Shown piece by piece: positions 20,888 through 30,083 of a stretch of 34,093 bases of DNA. This DNA is from DAOTXN01 sp034435435 (GTDB taxonomy: Bacteria > Chloroflexota > Anaerolineae > S140-20): assembly GCA_034435435.1 (NCBI GenBank), contig DAOTXN010000163.1, forward strand, positions 1 through 34,093, written 5' to 3'. The stretch's first letter is position 1. Every line of letters starts with the position of its first letter. A program made the translations under genes and the position numbers. The notes under the pieces are model-generated. The model worked only from the letters and a program-made list of their open reading frames with translations, was not told where the DNA came from and did not search any database.

Positions 20888-22054
20888 GTGTCCACAGCAT
20901 CTTTAGAGATCAGACCGGTCCAGACGCCGGCCGAAAAAAAAGCGTTCATCGAGTTGCCGTGGAAGATTTACCGCGACGACCCGAACTGGGTGCCGCCGCT
21001 GTTGTCAATGGCCCACGAAATCATCGACACGGCCAAGCACCCGTTTTACGAATTTGCCCGGCTGGCCCTGTTCAATGCCTGGCGCGGCGACCGGCTGGTA
21101 GGCCGCATCGGGGCCATCGACAATCCTCGGCACAACGAAACCCACACCGACCAGGTCGGTTTTTTCGGCTTCTTCGAGGCCGAGAACGACCCGGAGGCCG
21201 CTCATGCGCTGTTCGACGCGGCTGCCGATTGGCTGCGGGCGCACGGCAAAGGCGCCATGCGCGGGCCGGCCAATCCCTCGGTCAACGACGAGTACGGTCT
21301 GCTGGTGGATGGTTTCGACAGCCCGCCGGTGGTCATGATGACCTACAACCCATCCTATTACGTGAACCTGGTCGAGGGCTATGGTTTCCAAAAGGCCATG
21401 GATCTGTGGGCCTGGTACGTGCCGACGGCCATTTTTGGCGGGACCAAAGCCGATCAATTGCCCGAAAAACTGGTGCGGGTGTCCAACGCCGTGCGTAAAC
21501 GCTACGGCTACACGGTCCGCAACTTGAACATGAAAGACTGGGACAACGAGATCGCCAAAATCAAAGCAGTGTATCGCAGCGCGTGGGAAAAGAACTGGGG
21601 CGCCATCGCCCTAACCGATCACGAGTTCGAGCACACCGCCAACGGTCTCAAGCAAATGGCCGATCCCGATCTGGTGTTTATCGTCGAAGACAAAGACGGC
21701 GCGGTGGTCGGCATGTCGGTTTCGCTGCCCAATCTCAACCAGGCCTTGCTCAGAGCATACCCCCGCCCCGGCACGCCCGAATTTGTGACTCTGCTCAAGA
21801 TGTTGTGGCATTGGAAAGTACGCCCGTGTATCAACAGCGTGCGCGTGGTGCTGCTGGGGGTATTGGAGCCGTATCGCGGGCGGGGAATCGACGCGCTCTT
21901 GATTCACGAAACCGCCCAGACGGCGTTGAAAAAAGGCTACACCTGGGGTGAGATGTCGTGGATTTTGGAGAACAACGACATGATGAACCGGGGCATCGAG
22001 ATGATGCAGGCGCACGTGTACAAGACGTATCGGATTTATCAAAAGGCGTTGTGA
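20888..22054 (+). CDS. GNAT-like acyltransferase family protein (YghO-like)
   Basis: This 388-residue protein has a C-terminal GNAT-like half. VFIVEDKDGAVVGMSVSLPN and SVRVVLLGVLEPYRGRGIDALLIHETAQ match beta4 and the acetyl-CoA pyrophosphate-binding R/Q-x-x-G-x-G/A loop. The N-terminal half (FIELPWKIYRDDPNWVPPL, then GRIGAIDNPRHN) is the pattern of the long YghO-like relatives. The GTG start has AAGGAG eight bases upstream. It is the first gene after the promoter at 20764-20792 and heads a co-oriented run leading to the diterpene genes. The substrate is unknown. Confidence 0.75.
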   Translation: MSTASLEIRPVQTPAEKKAFIELPWKIYRDDPNWVPPLLSMAHEIIDTAKHPFYEFARLALFNAWRGDRLVGRIGAIDNPRHNETHTDQVGFFGFFEAENDPEAAHALFDAAADWLRAHGKGAMRGPANPSVNDEYGLLVDGFDSPPVVMMTYNPSYYVNLVEGYGFQKAMDLWAWYVPTAIFGGTKADQLPEKLVRVSNAVRKRYGYTVRNLNMKDWDNEIAKIKAVYRSAWEKNWGAIALTDHEFEHTANGLKQMADPDLVFIVEDKDGAVVGMSVSLPNLNQALLRAYPRPGTPEFVTLLKMLWHWKVRPCINSVRVVLLGVLEPYRGRGIDALLIHETAQTALKKGYTWGEMSWILENNDMMNRGIEMMQAHVYKTYRIYQKAL

Positions 22055-22062
22055 AACGGCCT

Positions 22063-22082
22063 GCCCTGAGCCTGTCGAAGGG
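22063..22082. repeat. Widespread 20-bp interspersed repeat
   Basis: The motif GCCCTGAGCCTGTCGAAGGG is a short interspersed sequence familiar from many bacterial genomes. Here it lies in the 37-bp gap before the first MFS gene, and its last bases, GAAGGG, serve as that gene's ribosome-binding site. Confidence 0.6.
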
Positions 22083-22091
22083 TGAAACGTG

Positions 22092-23390
22092 ATGAGTGAA
22101 ACACCCGTACAGTCGCGGTCTCATGCTTCAACCAGCCGGAATGCGATTCGGGCGTTGTTGGGCGACCGGAATTTCTTTGCCCTGTGGCTGGGGCAGTTGC
22201 TCTCGCAGGTCGGCGACCGCTTTCGGTTCGTGGCCGTGTTGGTCATCGTAAACGGTTTGACCGGCGGCGACCCGTTGGCGATTACCGTATTGACTTTTAC
22301 CGTTGTCATTCCACAATTCGTCTTCGGCCTGTTGGGCGGGACCGTGTCGGACCGGGTGGATCGCAAGACGGTGATGATTGTGTCTGACGTGCTGCGCGGG
22401 CTGTTGGTGCTGCCGGTGTTGTTGGTGGACAACCCGGCCCGGTTGTGGATCATCTACCTCTGTTCGATCGGGATGGAGATCATTAGCGTCTTTTTCTACC
22501 CCGCTCGCAACGCCGTGGTCCCCAATATCGTCGGCCCGGGCCAACTGATGACGGCCAATGCGTTGATGCAAGGCAGTTATGTGACGGCGTTGATCGCCGG
22601 CTCGGCGCTGGCCGGTTACTTGACCCGCACGCTGGGGACCGACTTTGCCATCCTCGTGAACTGCGCGACCTTTTTCTTCTCTGTGGGCGCGATTGCCGTC
22701 ATGACGATTCCTCAAGTCAGCGCCGTGCTCAACGGCGAGCGCTTGACCACCACCGAGCTGTGGCGCGAGATCAAGGCCGGCCTGCGCTTTATCTGGAGCC
22801 GCAAAGACTTGCAAACCGTGCTGGTGGTGACGGCGGTGGCCATGTTGGGGCTGGGCGCCATTATCGTGCTGGGGATTTCCTATCTGGAGACGCGGTTGAA
22901 CGTACAGGCCGAGGGCTACGGCAACACGGTGGCCTCGGTGGGGATCGGCATTCTGATCGGCGGCGTGGTGCTCAGCCGCATCGCCAGGCGGGTGGCGGCC
23001 AACGTGTTGGTGGGCGGCAGCCTCATCGTGGTCGGCGTGGCCATGATCGCCTTTGCCGGGGCAGGGAATTACACGGTCGTGCTGATCGCCGCCGTCATCA
23101 TCGGGCTGTGTCTGGTCGTGGCCCGCGCCTCGCTCGATACGTTCACGCAGGCCCTGGTGCCCGACGAGATGCTGGGGCGGGTGCAGGCCAGCGTGCAGAT
23201 GACGCTGGCCGTGGCGACTGCAACGGCCCAGGGACTGGCGGGCGTGCTGGCCAAGCTGCTGAACAGCGTGGAAAATGTGTTTGTCCTGGCCGGTCTGGTC
23301 ACTATCCTGGCCGGGGTGACGGCTATCCTCACCCTGCGCGACGCCGCCCGCGAGATGGCCAACAGCGCGCTGGTGCGTGCACCGCATTAA
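22092..23390 (+). CDS. MFS transporter (EntS/MFS_3-like exporter) 1
   Basis: This 432-residue membrane protein has about twelve transmembrane segments. MFS motif A appears as GGTVSDRVDRKTVMIVSD in the loop after helix 2. The N-terminal FFALWLGQLLSQVGDRFRFVAVLV and FYPARNAVVPNIVGP are typical of the MFS_3/EntS-like drug and siderophore exporters. A second charged-loop copy occurs mid-protein, and the C-terminal half carries VARASLDTFTQALVPDEMLGRVQA. The ATG at 22092 is preferred to the GTG three bases earlier. With the next gene it forms a pair of exporters upstream of the terpene genes. The substrate is not evident. Confidence 0.9.
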   Translation: MSETPVQSRSHASTSRNAIRALLGDRNFFALWLGQLLSQVGDRFRFVAVLVIVNGLTGGDPLAITVLTFTVVIPQFVFGLLGGTVSDRVDRKTVMIVSDVLRGLLVLPVLLVDNPARLWIIYLCSIGMEIISVFFYPARNAVVPNIVGPGQLMTANALMQGSYVTALIAGSALAGYLTRTLGTDFAILVNCATFFFSVGAIAVMTIPQVSAVLNGERLTTTELWREIKAGLRFIWSRKDLQTVLVVTAVAMLGLGAIIVLGISYLETRLNVQAEGYGNTVASVGIGILIGGVVLSRIARRVAANVLVGGSLIVVGVAMIAFAGAGNYTVVLIAAVIIGLCLVVARASLDTFTQALVPDEMLGRVQASVQMTLAVATATAQGLAGVLAKLLNSVENVFVLAGLVTILAGVTAILTLRDAAREMANSALVRAPH

Positions 23391-23468
23391 GCGTCCACTG
23401 TGGTACTATTTGGCTATACCAACTGGCGCTACTTTGCTCTACTCTATCTGTGATCCGGCGCTGGTAGC

Positions 23469-23494
23469 GGCGACTTGAGTTGACCCAAGTCGCC
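23469..23494. other. Hairpin between the two MFS genes
   Basis: Perfect 9-bp arms (23469-23477 and 23486-23494) enclose an 8-base loop in the 131-bp gap between the exporter genes. No T-run follows, so it looks more like an mRNA processing or stabilising structure, or an operator, than a terminator. Confidence 0.45.
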
Positions 23495-23521
23495 ACTATA
23501 TACAGAGAAACGTGAGGGCCA

Positions 23522-24865
23522 ATGACCGTTAGCGCGCGTCCGACAGGCATGCGGGCCTTTGTTATCGTGTGGGCCGGCCAGATGGTCTCGCTGTTCGGCA
23601 GCGCCATGAGCTGGTTTGCCTTTACCATCTGGGCCTGGCAAACCACCGGCGAGGCCACCGTCCTGGCGCTGGTGAGTTTTTTTTCCTTTGGCCCGACCCT
23701 ATTGCTCAGTCCCGTCGCGGGCGCGCTGGTGGACCGTTGGAACCGCAAGCTGGTCATGATGCTCAGCGACGTGGCGACCGGTCTGGCCACGCTGGCCGTC
23801 CTGGTGCTTTACGCCACTGACACTTTGCAAATCTGGCATCTGTACGTCATCGCCATCCTGGCCGGGGCGTTTGGAGCGTTCCAGTTCCCGGCCTATTCGG
23901 CCGCGGTGACGACGATGCTGCCCAAAGAGCAATACGCTCGCGCCGAGGGCATGGTGGGTATGGCCGAGGCCGCTGCGGGCGTCTTTGCGCCGGCGCTGGC
24001 GGCGATTCTGTTTGTCCACATGGGGTTGCCTGGCATCTTGCTGATTGACCTGCTGACGCTCGTCTTGGCGCTGGGTACCTTGTTCAGCGTGCACGTTCCG
24101 CAGCCGCCCGTTACCGCAGCCGGGAAAGAGGGGCAGGGCAGCCTGTGGACCGAGTCGCTTTACGGATTTCGTTATATTTCAAGACGCTCCAGCCTGTCGG
24201 CCTTGCAGGCGCTTTTCGCGGTCGGCAATTTTTTCGAGTCGCTGGGCTTGACTCTGGTGGCGCCGATGCTCCTGGCCCGCACGGGTAACGATGAAATCGT
24301 GCTGGGGAGTGTGCAGTCGGCCGGCGCCGTCGGTGGGGCGATTGGAGGGGCGCTGCTCATCGCCTGGGGGGGACCCAAGCGCCGCATCCATGGGGTATTG
24401 TTGGGATGGGCGTGCGCCAATCTGCTGGGGATGTCGTTGATGGGGCTGGGGCAGGGTCTGGTGATTTGGCTCGCGGCCAGCTTTTGCGCCGACCTGTTCA
24501 CCCCCTTTGTCAACGGCTCCGACCAGGCGATCTGGCAAAGCAAGGTGGCACCCGACGTGCAAGGGCGCGTTTTTGCCACCCGCCTGCTCCTTTCCCAGGC
24601 CACCATTCCCATCGCTATGTTGCTGGCCGGTCCTTTGGCCGATAACATCTTTGAACCGGCCATGCGGCCAGACGGGCGTCTGGCGCAGGCTTTTGGGTGG
24701 CTGGTGGGCACAGGACCCGGGGCCGGCATGGCCCTCATTCTGGTTTTCGCGGGCGGCGTGGGGGTTTTGATTAACCTGGGTGGGTATGCCTTTCGCGCCG
24801 TGCGCAACGCCGAAGACCTCTTGCCAGACTATGACGGAGCGGTCGTAGCGGCGACAGAAGCGTGA
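23522..24865 (+). CDS. MFS transporter (exporter) 2
   Basis: This 447-residue transporter of about twelve transmembrane segments belongs to the same MFS_3-like group as its neighbour. Motif A is GALVDRWNRKLVMMLSDVATG, and AGAFGAFQFPAYSAAVTTMLPKEQYARAEGM is the conserved stretch before helix 5. The C-terminal half includes WQSKVAPDVQGRVFATRLL. The ATG at 23522 has GAGG five bases upstream. Its stop overlaps the possible GTG start of the next gene. A role in exporting the diterpenoid made downstream is possible but unproven. Confidence 0.9.
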   Translation: MTVSARPTGMRAFVIVWAGQMVSLFGSAMSWFAFTIWAWQTTGEATVLALVSFFSFGPTLLLSPVAGALVDRWNRKLVMMLSDVATGLATLAVLVLYATDTLQIWHLYVIAILAGAFGAFQFPAYSAAVTTMLPKEQYARAEGMVGMAEAAAGVFAPALAAILFVHMGLPGILLIDLLTLVLALGTLFSVHVPQPPVTAAGKEGQGSLWTESLYGFRYISRRSSLSALQALFAVGNFFESLGLTLVAPMLLARTGNDEIVLGSVQSAGAVGGAIGGALLIAWGGPKRRIHGVLLGWACANLLGMSLMGLGQGLVIWLAASFCADLFTPFVNGSDQAIWQSKVAPDVQGRVFATRLLLSQATIPIAMLLAGPLADNIFEPAMRPDGRLAQAFGWLVGTGPGAGMALILVFAGGVGVLINLGGYAFRAVRNAEDLLPDYDGAVVAATEA

Positions 24866-25941
24866 AACCCATGAGCTTGGCGAAAACGTCCGCAGGGTTT
24901 GAAGTTCAGATCGCGCACAGCGTCACCGAGTTCGGTCAGGCGGCGTGGGACCGGCTGGGGTCGGAACGCCCTTTTGCCAGCTACCGCTGGTATCGCCTGG
25001 GCGAGACGGTTTTGACCCAAGACAGGCCCATCTATGTGCTCCTGGCCCGCGACGGCGAGCCAGCGGCCCGGGCCACCTTTTGGCTCACCCGAGACGAGCC
25101 GCTCGACATGGGTCCCCGACTCATCGTCGGTTATGTGCTGCCGGCCCTCATGCGCCGCTGGCCGCTGTTGTTATGCCGCTCACCCCTGGCCAGCAGTTCC
25201 GGGCTGATTCTTCCCGCCGACCCCCACTTGCGCCAGGCGGCGCTGGAGACCATCGCCCAAGTGGCCCAGGAACTGGCTCAGCAGCATCGCGTGTCCTTTC
25301 TGGTGTTCGACTATTTGGAGCGCGAGGCCAAAGAATGGCCCTGGTGGCCGCAAGCCTTCATTCCGGCTGCGATCCCCGAACCGGGCACCCACCTGCGCAT
25401 CGAGTGGCCCGACTTTGAGACCTATCTGAGCCAGTTGTCGCGCAAGCGCCGCAAACACTACCGCCAACACCAAAAGTACGGCAGCGATATGGGGGTGGAA
25501 ATCAAGCTGCACCCATCTGTGACGCGCGTGGATGAGACGCTGGCCCTGATCCGCAACGTCGAGCAACGCTACCACGCGCCGCCGACCTACTGGACGCGCC
25601 CGCTGCTGGAAAACGCCGGGATGGTGGATTGTGTGTGGATCGCGGCGGAAATAGACGGACGGCTGGTCGGCTGTGAATTGATGGTGGGAGACCGAGGCCA
25701 CTGGCGGGTGATGCTGCTGGGGCGGGATTATGAATTCGAGTTTGTGTATTTTTTGCTGGGCTATGCGGACATTCGCTACGCCATCGAAAGCGGCGCGCAA
25801 GTGCTGCATTGGGGCACGTGCACCTACGAGGTGAAGCAACGCCTGGGTTTCGAGCTGGAGAGCAACGAACACCTGGTTTTCACGGCGCGAAATCGGGGGC
25901 TGCGCTGGATGGGGCGAAAATTGGCGGCGCTGCTGGAATAG
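24862..25941 (+). CDS. FemAB/BioF2-like acyltransferase (Acetyltransf_6)
   Basis: This 359-residue soluble protein has the two tandem GNAT-like halves of the FemAB/BioF2 class. The central ETYLSQLSRKRRKHYRQHQKYG is the basic segment typical of these enzymes. The later WIAAEIDGRLVGCELMVGDRGHWRVMLLGRD and YFLLGYADIRYAIESGAQVLHWGTCTYEVKQRLGFE form the C-terminal acyl-CoA or aminoacyl-tRNA binding half, with the usual ending (K..lGF) of the family. A GTG at 24862 overlaps the MFS stop codon; the ATG at 24871 is the alternative. Enzymes of this class transfer amino-acyl or fatty-acyl groups. Modification of a terpenoid or envelope precursor is speculation from position. Confidence 0.75.
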   Translation: MKPMSLAKTSAGFEVQIAHSVTEFGQAAWDRLGSERPFASYRWYRLGETVLTQDRPIYVLLARDGEPAARATFWLTRDEPLDMGPRLIVGYVLPALMRRWPLLLCRSPLASSSGLILPADPHLRQAALETIAQVAQELAQQHRVSFLVFDYLEREAKEWPWWPQAFIPAAIPEPGTHLRIEWPDFETYLSQLSRKRRKHYRQHQKYGSDMGVEIKLHPSVTRVDETLALIRNVEQRYHAPPTYWTRPLLENAGMVDCVWIAAEIDGRLVGCELMVGDRGHWRVMLLGRDYEFEFVYFLLGYADIRYAIESGAQVLHWGTCTYEVKQRLGFELESNEHLVFTARNRGLRWMGRKLAALLE

Positions 25942-25969
25942 GTCGGCTGCGCGTTGCGGAGGTGGGGGA

Positions 25970-26890
25970 ATGGACATCCAAACGTTTCAGGCTTTGCCCA
26001 GGGCAGAGGTGGCCCAACTGGTGCGCTCGGCCGGGCCCAAGGTATGCGTTTTTCCCATCAACGGGACGCGCCGCTGGTTCATGTTGGAGCACGCCGCAGC
26101 GCAGGAGACCTACCTGGAAAAGATGTTTCAACGTCACATCGAGCTGTACCAACTGCTCTTTGAGCACGGCCTGGATACGTTGTTGACGCCCATATTCGGC
26201 CCGGACATCATGGAACGGGGGGCAGATTATTTACACATGGCCGTCGCCGGGTTGACCGACCTGGCGACCCACCGCACCTTTCTCGAATTCTACGCGCGTT
26301 ACCAGGTGCGGGTGCGCTTTTACGGCGACTATCGCCAGGCATTCGATTCGACGCCATACATGTACCTGCTGGACCTCTTTGACACATTGGCCCGGCAGAC
26401 GGCGCAGCACGAGCGCCATCGGCTCTTTTTTGGCCTGTTCGCCCACGACGCCGCCGAGACGGTCGGGCGACTGGCGATTCGTTACCACGCCGAACATGGG
26501 TGCGCGCCCGACAAACGCACCCTGGTCGAGCTGTACTATGGAGAATACGTGCCGCCGGTGGACCTGTTTATCGGTTTCGACAAATTCTGCGCCTTTGACA
26601 TGCCGCTCATCGCTACGGGCAACGAAGATCTCTACTTTACCGTCTGCCCGTCGCCCTATTTGACGGAATGGCAATTACGCGAAATTCTGTACGACCACCT
26701 GTATACGCGCCGTGAAGCAGAACCGGACTATGCCGCTATGCAGCCGGATGACTGGGCCTCGATGAGGGCCTTTTACCGGGCCAACATGGACAGAACGCTG
26801 GGGGTCGGCGCAAAGCACAAACGGGGCGGTTTTTGGGTTCCGCTGCCGCAGGTCGAACTGCCGGACGGCTTGATAGAATCGCTGGTTTAG
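25970..26890 (+). CDS. Rv3378c-like diterpene synthase/transferase (cis-prenyltransferase fold)
   Basis: This 306-residue protein matches, segment by segment, Mycobacterium tuberculosis Rv3378c as I recall it. Rv3378c converts tuberculosinyl diphosphate to tuberculosinol and tuberculosinyladenosine. A Herpetosiphon relative makes kolavelool. Shared stretches are GPKVCVFPINGTRRWF (residues 22-37), LFEHGLDTLLTPIF, VRFYGDY, HRLFFGLFAHDAAETV, YYGEYVPPVDLFIGF and LYFTVCPSPYLTEWQLREILYDH. The two Arg of the active site, R34 and R35, are kept. The Asp expected at residue 31 (D34 in Rv3378c, DGTRRW) is Asn here. The ATG follows GGAGG. It lies 25 bp before the class II cyclase that should supply its substrate. 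A plain cis-prenyltransferase is unlikely given the overall match. Confidence 0.88.
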   Translation: MDIQTFQALPRAEVAQLVRSAGPKVCVFPINGTRRWFMLEHAAAQETYLEKMFQRHIELYQLLFEHGLDTLLTPIFGPDIMERGADYLHMAVAGLTDLATHRTFLEFYARYQVRVRFYGDYRQAFDSTPYMYLLDLFDTLARQTAQHERHRLFFGLFAHDAAETVGRLAIRYHAEHGCAPDKRTLVELYYGEYVPPVDLFIGFDKFCAFDMPLIATGNEDLYFTVCPSPYLTEWQLREILYDHLYTRREAEPDYAAMQPDDWASMRAFYRANMDRTLGVGAKHKRGGFWVPLPQVELPDGLIESLV

Positions 26891-26915
26891 GACGCAGGGA
26901 GGATTTGGGGGGAAC

Positions 26916-28385
26916 ATGGATCTGCGTCAGAACGTGCACCATTTGCTGCAGCAGGCTGGACCGGGCCGCATCAGCAGCTCTGCCTACGACACGGCCTGGA
27001 TCGCCCGTTTGGGTGAGCTGGACGCGGCGCTCAGCGAGCAGGCGATGGAGTGGTTGCGGGCCACGCAGCTCGCCAACGGGAGCTGGGGGGCCAACGAGTT
27101 GCGCTATTATCACGACCGCGTCGTGTGCACGCTGGCCGCCGCCACCGCGCTGGCGAAACACGGACAATCCCGCGACCGGCTGCGCTGGCAGCGCGCGCAG
27201 TTGGCGTTAGAGACCGCCACCAAGGGTTTATTGGCCGACCCCGCCGGGGCGACCATCGGTTTCGAGATGATCGTGCCCACTTTGCTGGCCGAGGCCGAGG
27301 CATTGAGCCTGATGAGCTGCCACAACGACCATATCCTGAGTCAGTTGGCCGGGTATCGCGCGGCCAAGCTGGCCGCACTGCCCCACGGCGTCATCAACCG
27401 CTGTGTCACGGTGGCCTTTTCCGCCGAGATGGCCGGCTCGGATGGGCTACAATTGTTCGACGTTGCCAATTTGCAAGAAACCGACGGCTCTGTGTGTCAC
27501 AGCCCTTCGGCGACGGCCTACTTTGCCATGCACGTGCGCCCTCAAGACCCGGCGGCCCTGCAGTACCTGCGCCAGGTCACGTTTCACGGCAGCGCCCCCA
27601 ACGTCTCGCCCTTTAACGTGTTTGAGCGGGCCTGGGTATTGCTCAACCTGGCGCTGGCCGGCCCCCTGGACGACGAGACCCTGGCGCTGTGCCGGCCTCA
27701 CCTCGATTTTTTGCAGCAAGATTGGACGTCGGGCCGGGGGGTGTGTTGGGCGGCCGGCCACGAACCCAAGGACGGCGATGACACCGCCGTCACCTACGCC
27801 GCGCTGACCCGTTTTGGGCGCTCGGTGGATTTGCAGGCCATCCTGAGCTATGAGCTGGAGGAGCACTTTTACTGCTTCCCGTTAGAAGCCAACCCTTCCA
27901 TCAGCGCCCACGTCCACATCCTGGACGCCTTGCGGCAATCCGGTTTAGAGATAGAACATCCCGCGGTGACCAAGGTCTTGAAATTTCTGTTTCGGACCCA
28001 GACGTTACAACTGTTCTGGTTTGACAAATGGCACGCATCGCCCTATTATCCCACGGCGCACGCCGTGATTGCCGCGGCGGGTTACGTCGATTGGCTGGTT
28101 GACGATGCCATTTTTTGGATTCTCGAAACGCAAAATCGAGACGGTTCCTGGGGCTATTACATATCCACTGCCGAAGAGACAGCCTACTGCCTGCAAGCGT
28201 TGGTTGTGTGGAAGCGCCACGGCGGGTACGTGCCCGCCGACGCGCTGCTGCGGGGGGCGGCGTGGCTGCGAGACCATACGGAGCCACCCTATCCACCTTT
28301 GTGGATCGGCAAATGTCTCTATTGCCCGATCCTGGTGGTCCGTTCGGCCATTCTAAGCGCCTTGATGCTGGTAGAGCAGGAGTAA
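26916..28385 (+). CDS. Class II diterpene cyclase (Rv3377c/kolavenyl diphosphate synthase-like)
   Basis: This 489-residue protein should cyclise GGPP by protonation to a bicyclic (halimadienyl- or kolavenyl-type) diphosphate, leaving the diphosphate on. The acid motif DXDD is DGDD at residues 286-289. The N-terminal ISSSAYDTAWIARL is the class II signature. It matches Rv3377c along its length: TIGFEMIVPTLLAEAE, NLQETDGSVCHSPSATAYFAMHV, NPSISAHVHILDAL, DKWHASPYYPTAH, AEETAYCLQALVVW and PPLWIGKCLYCP. No class I DDxxD is present. Related cyclases give tuberculosinyl diphosphate in Mycobacterium and kolavenyl diphosphate in Herpetosiphon; the stereochemistry here is not predictable by eye. No GGPP synthase is encoded in the window. 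Confidence 0.92.
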   Translation: MDLRQNVHHLLQQAGPGRISSSAYDTAWIARLGELDAALSEQAMEWLRATQLANGSWGANELRYYHDRVVCTLAAATALAKHGQSRDRLRWQRAQLALETATKGLLADPAGATIGFEMIVPTLLAEAEALSLMSCHNDHILSQLAGYRAAKLAALPHGVINRCVTVAFSAEMAGSDGLQLFDVANLQETDGSVCHSPSATAYFAMHVRPQDPAALQYLRQVTFHGSAPNVSPFNVFERAWVLLNLALAGPLDDETLALCRPHLDFLQQDWTSGRGVCWAAGHEPKDGDDTAVTYAALTRFGRSVDLQAILSYELEEHFYCFPLEANPSISAHVHILDALRQSGLEIEHPAVTKVLKFLFRTQTLQLFWFDKWHASPYYPTAHAVIAAAGYVDWLVDDAIFWILETQNRDGSWGYYISTAEETAYCLQALVVWKRHGGYVPADALLRGAAWLRDHTEPPYPPLWIGKCLYCPILVVRSAILSALMLVEQE

Positions 28386-28391
28386 AAGGAC

Positions 28392-30083
28392 ATGGAGACC
28401 ATACGGCGTTTGTGGACGATTTCCTCGGCCGACCCCGACGAGCAACGGCGTTCGTGGTTGCTGAACATCATGCTGGCGGCCATCGCGGCGTTCGCGCTGT
28501 TGGCTATCTTGGCGACGGCGGTCGTCAGTCTGACGGGCGAAGTGGGCGAGCCTGGCCCGCACATCCTCTATCTGGGGAGCGCTGCCGCGCTGCTCGGCAT
28601 CGCCGTCATCTTTGCCATCAACCGCTTCTGGTCCGGCTCGCTAGCCAGCGCGATCTTTCTCTTGTTCCTGGTGGGGTTGTTTGCCTTTGCCGATGAGCCG
28701 CAAGAAGTCGTAGATGGGCGCTCGCTGTTCCTATTCGCCATCCCCATTCTCATGGCCAGCGTCCTGTTGCGGCCTTATGCCAGCTTTTTCCTGGCCGCTC
28801 TGAGCGGTCTGGTCATCGTCATTATCACTCTGACCACCCAAGAGTTTGCGCCCAACGTGCCGGCGATTCTCGGCTTCTTTGCCATAGCTGTGGTCTCCTG
28901 GCTGGCCGCTCGCAGCCTGGAACGGGCGCTGGCAGAGCTGCGCGCCATCAATCGGGAGCTGGATCAACGGGTAGAACAGCGCACCCGCGACCTGGCCGCG
29001 GCGCTGGCGCGTGAGCAAGCCGAGGCCAGCAAAAACCAGGCTATCCTGGAGGGCATCGCCGACGGCGTGATCGTGTTCGACAATGACGGAAAGGCCATCG
29101 TCGCCAACCCCGCCATCGCCCGCCTCGTGGAGCAAGCCCCACACAGGATCATCGGCCAGGACATCGGCGCCTTGATGGGTGAGCAGGTGGACGCGACCAG
29201 CCGAGAGATGATCGCCAACCTGTTGGACGAAGGAGGATCACAGGCTCCCAGCATCAGATTCGACTGGGGGCGCAAGACACTTTCTGTGAGCGTGGCGCCG
29301 GTGCGGGCCACCCCCGACCGGGTGACCGGCACGGTGGCCGTGTTTCGCGACTATACCCGCGAGGCCGAAGTCGAGCGCATGAAGAGCGCTTTTGTGTCGA
29401 TGGTGTCTCACGACCTGCGCACGCCTCTCAGCGCCATCATTGGTTACGCCGACATGCTGCGCGAATCTGTGTACGGCCCGCTCTCCAGGAAGCAGTTGGA
29501 TGCGATGGAACGCATTGCCGCCAACGCCCAACGCCAATTGAGCATGATCAACAACATTTTGGACCAGGCGCGGATCGAAGCCGGCAAGCTCACCCTGCAC
29601 ATCGCGCCTTTTGATCCGCGCAAGCTGCTGGCCGATACGGAATCGGTCATGGGCGTGCTCACGCGCAGCAAGGGGCTGGAGCTCCGCTACCAAATCGACG
29701 CGGACGTGCCCGCCCAGCTACCCGGCGACCAACAACGTTTACACCAGATCATCGTCAACCTGGTCAACAACGCCATCAAGTTCACCGAACAAGGCAGCGT
29801 GACGGTGCGCATCTACCGGCCCGACCCACAGCATTGGGCATTGGATGTCACCGACACGGGGCCGGGCATCCCGCCCGAAGCCCAGTCCTACATCTTTGAG
29901 CCTTTTCGACAGGTGGATGGCTCGATCACGCGCGAGCACACGGGCGTCGGCCTGGGGCTTTCCATCGTCAAGCAACTGACCACTTTGATGGGGGGCCAGG
30001 TCGAGCTGACCAGCCAAGTAGGTCACGGCAGCACGTTTACCATCGTTTTGCCGTTCACTTTCGGAGAGGAGGCCGTATCTTGA
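28392..30083 (+). CDS. Membrane histidine kinase with PAS domain
   Basis: This 563-residue kinase has six hydrophobic segments in residues 15-175 and little extracytoplasmic sequence. A coiled coil (LERALAELRAINRELDQRVEQRTRDLAAAL) follows, then a PAS domain (ILEGIADGVIVFDNDGKAIVANPAIARLV). HisKA has His340 in SMVSHDLRTPLSAIIGY. The ATPase domain shows LVNNAIKFTE, DTGPGIP and HTGVGLGLSIV. It starts 6 bp after the terpene cyclase and overlaps the next gene by 4 bp, so it is in the terpene operon. It probably forms a pair with the receiver protein downstream; the signal is unknown. Confidence 0.92.
   Translation: METIRRLWTISSADPDEQRRSWLLNIMLAAIAAFALLAILATAVVSLTGEVGEPGPHILYLGSAAALLGIAVIFAINRFWSGSLASAIFLLFLVGLFAFADEPQEVVDGRSLFLFAIPILMASVLLRPYASFFLAALSGLVIVIITLTTQEFAPNVPAILGFFAIAVVSWLAARSLERALAELRAINRELDQRVEQRTRDLAAALAREQAEASKNQAILEGIADGVIVFDNDGKAIVANPAIARLVEQAPHRIIGQDIGALMGEQVDATSREMIANLLDEGGSQAPSIRFDWGRKTLSVSVAPVRATPDRVTGTVAVFRDYTREAEVERMKSAFVSMVSHDLRTPLSAIIGYADMLRESVYGPLSRKQLDAMERIAANAQRQLSMINNILDQARIEAGKLTLHIAPFDPRKLLADTESVMGVLTRSKGLELRYQIDADVPAQLPGDQQRLHQIIVNLVNNAIKFTEQGSVTVRIYRPDPQHWALDVTDTGPGIPPEAQSYIFEPFRQVDGSITREHTGVGLGLSIVKQLTTLMGGQVELTSQVGHGSTFTIVLPFTFGEEAVS

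Noticed and set aside
25970..26890. Ordinary undecaprenyl diphosphate synthase
   Set aside because: The NGTRRW stretch recalls that family, but the rest matches Rv3378c over its whole length and the gene adjoins an Rv3377c-like cyclase.
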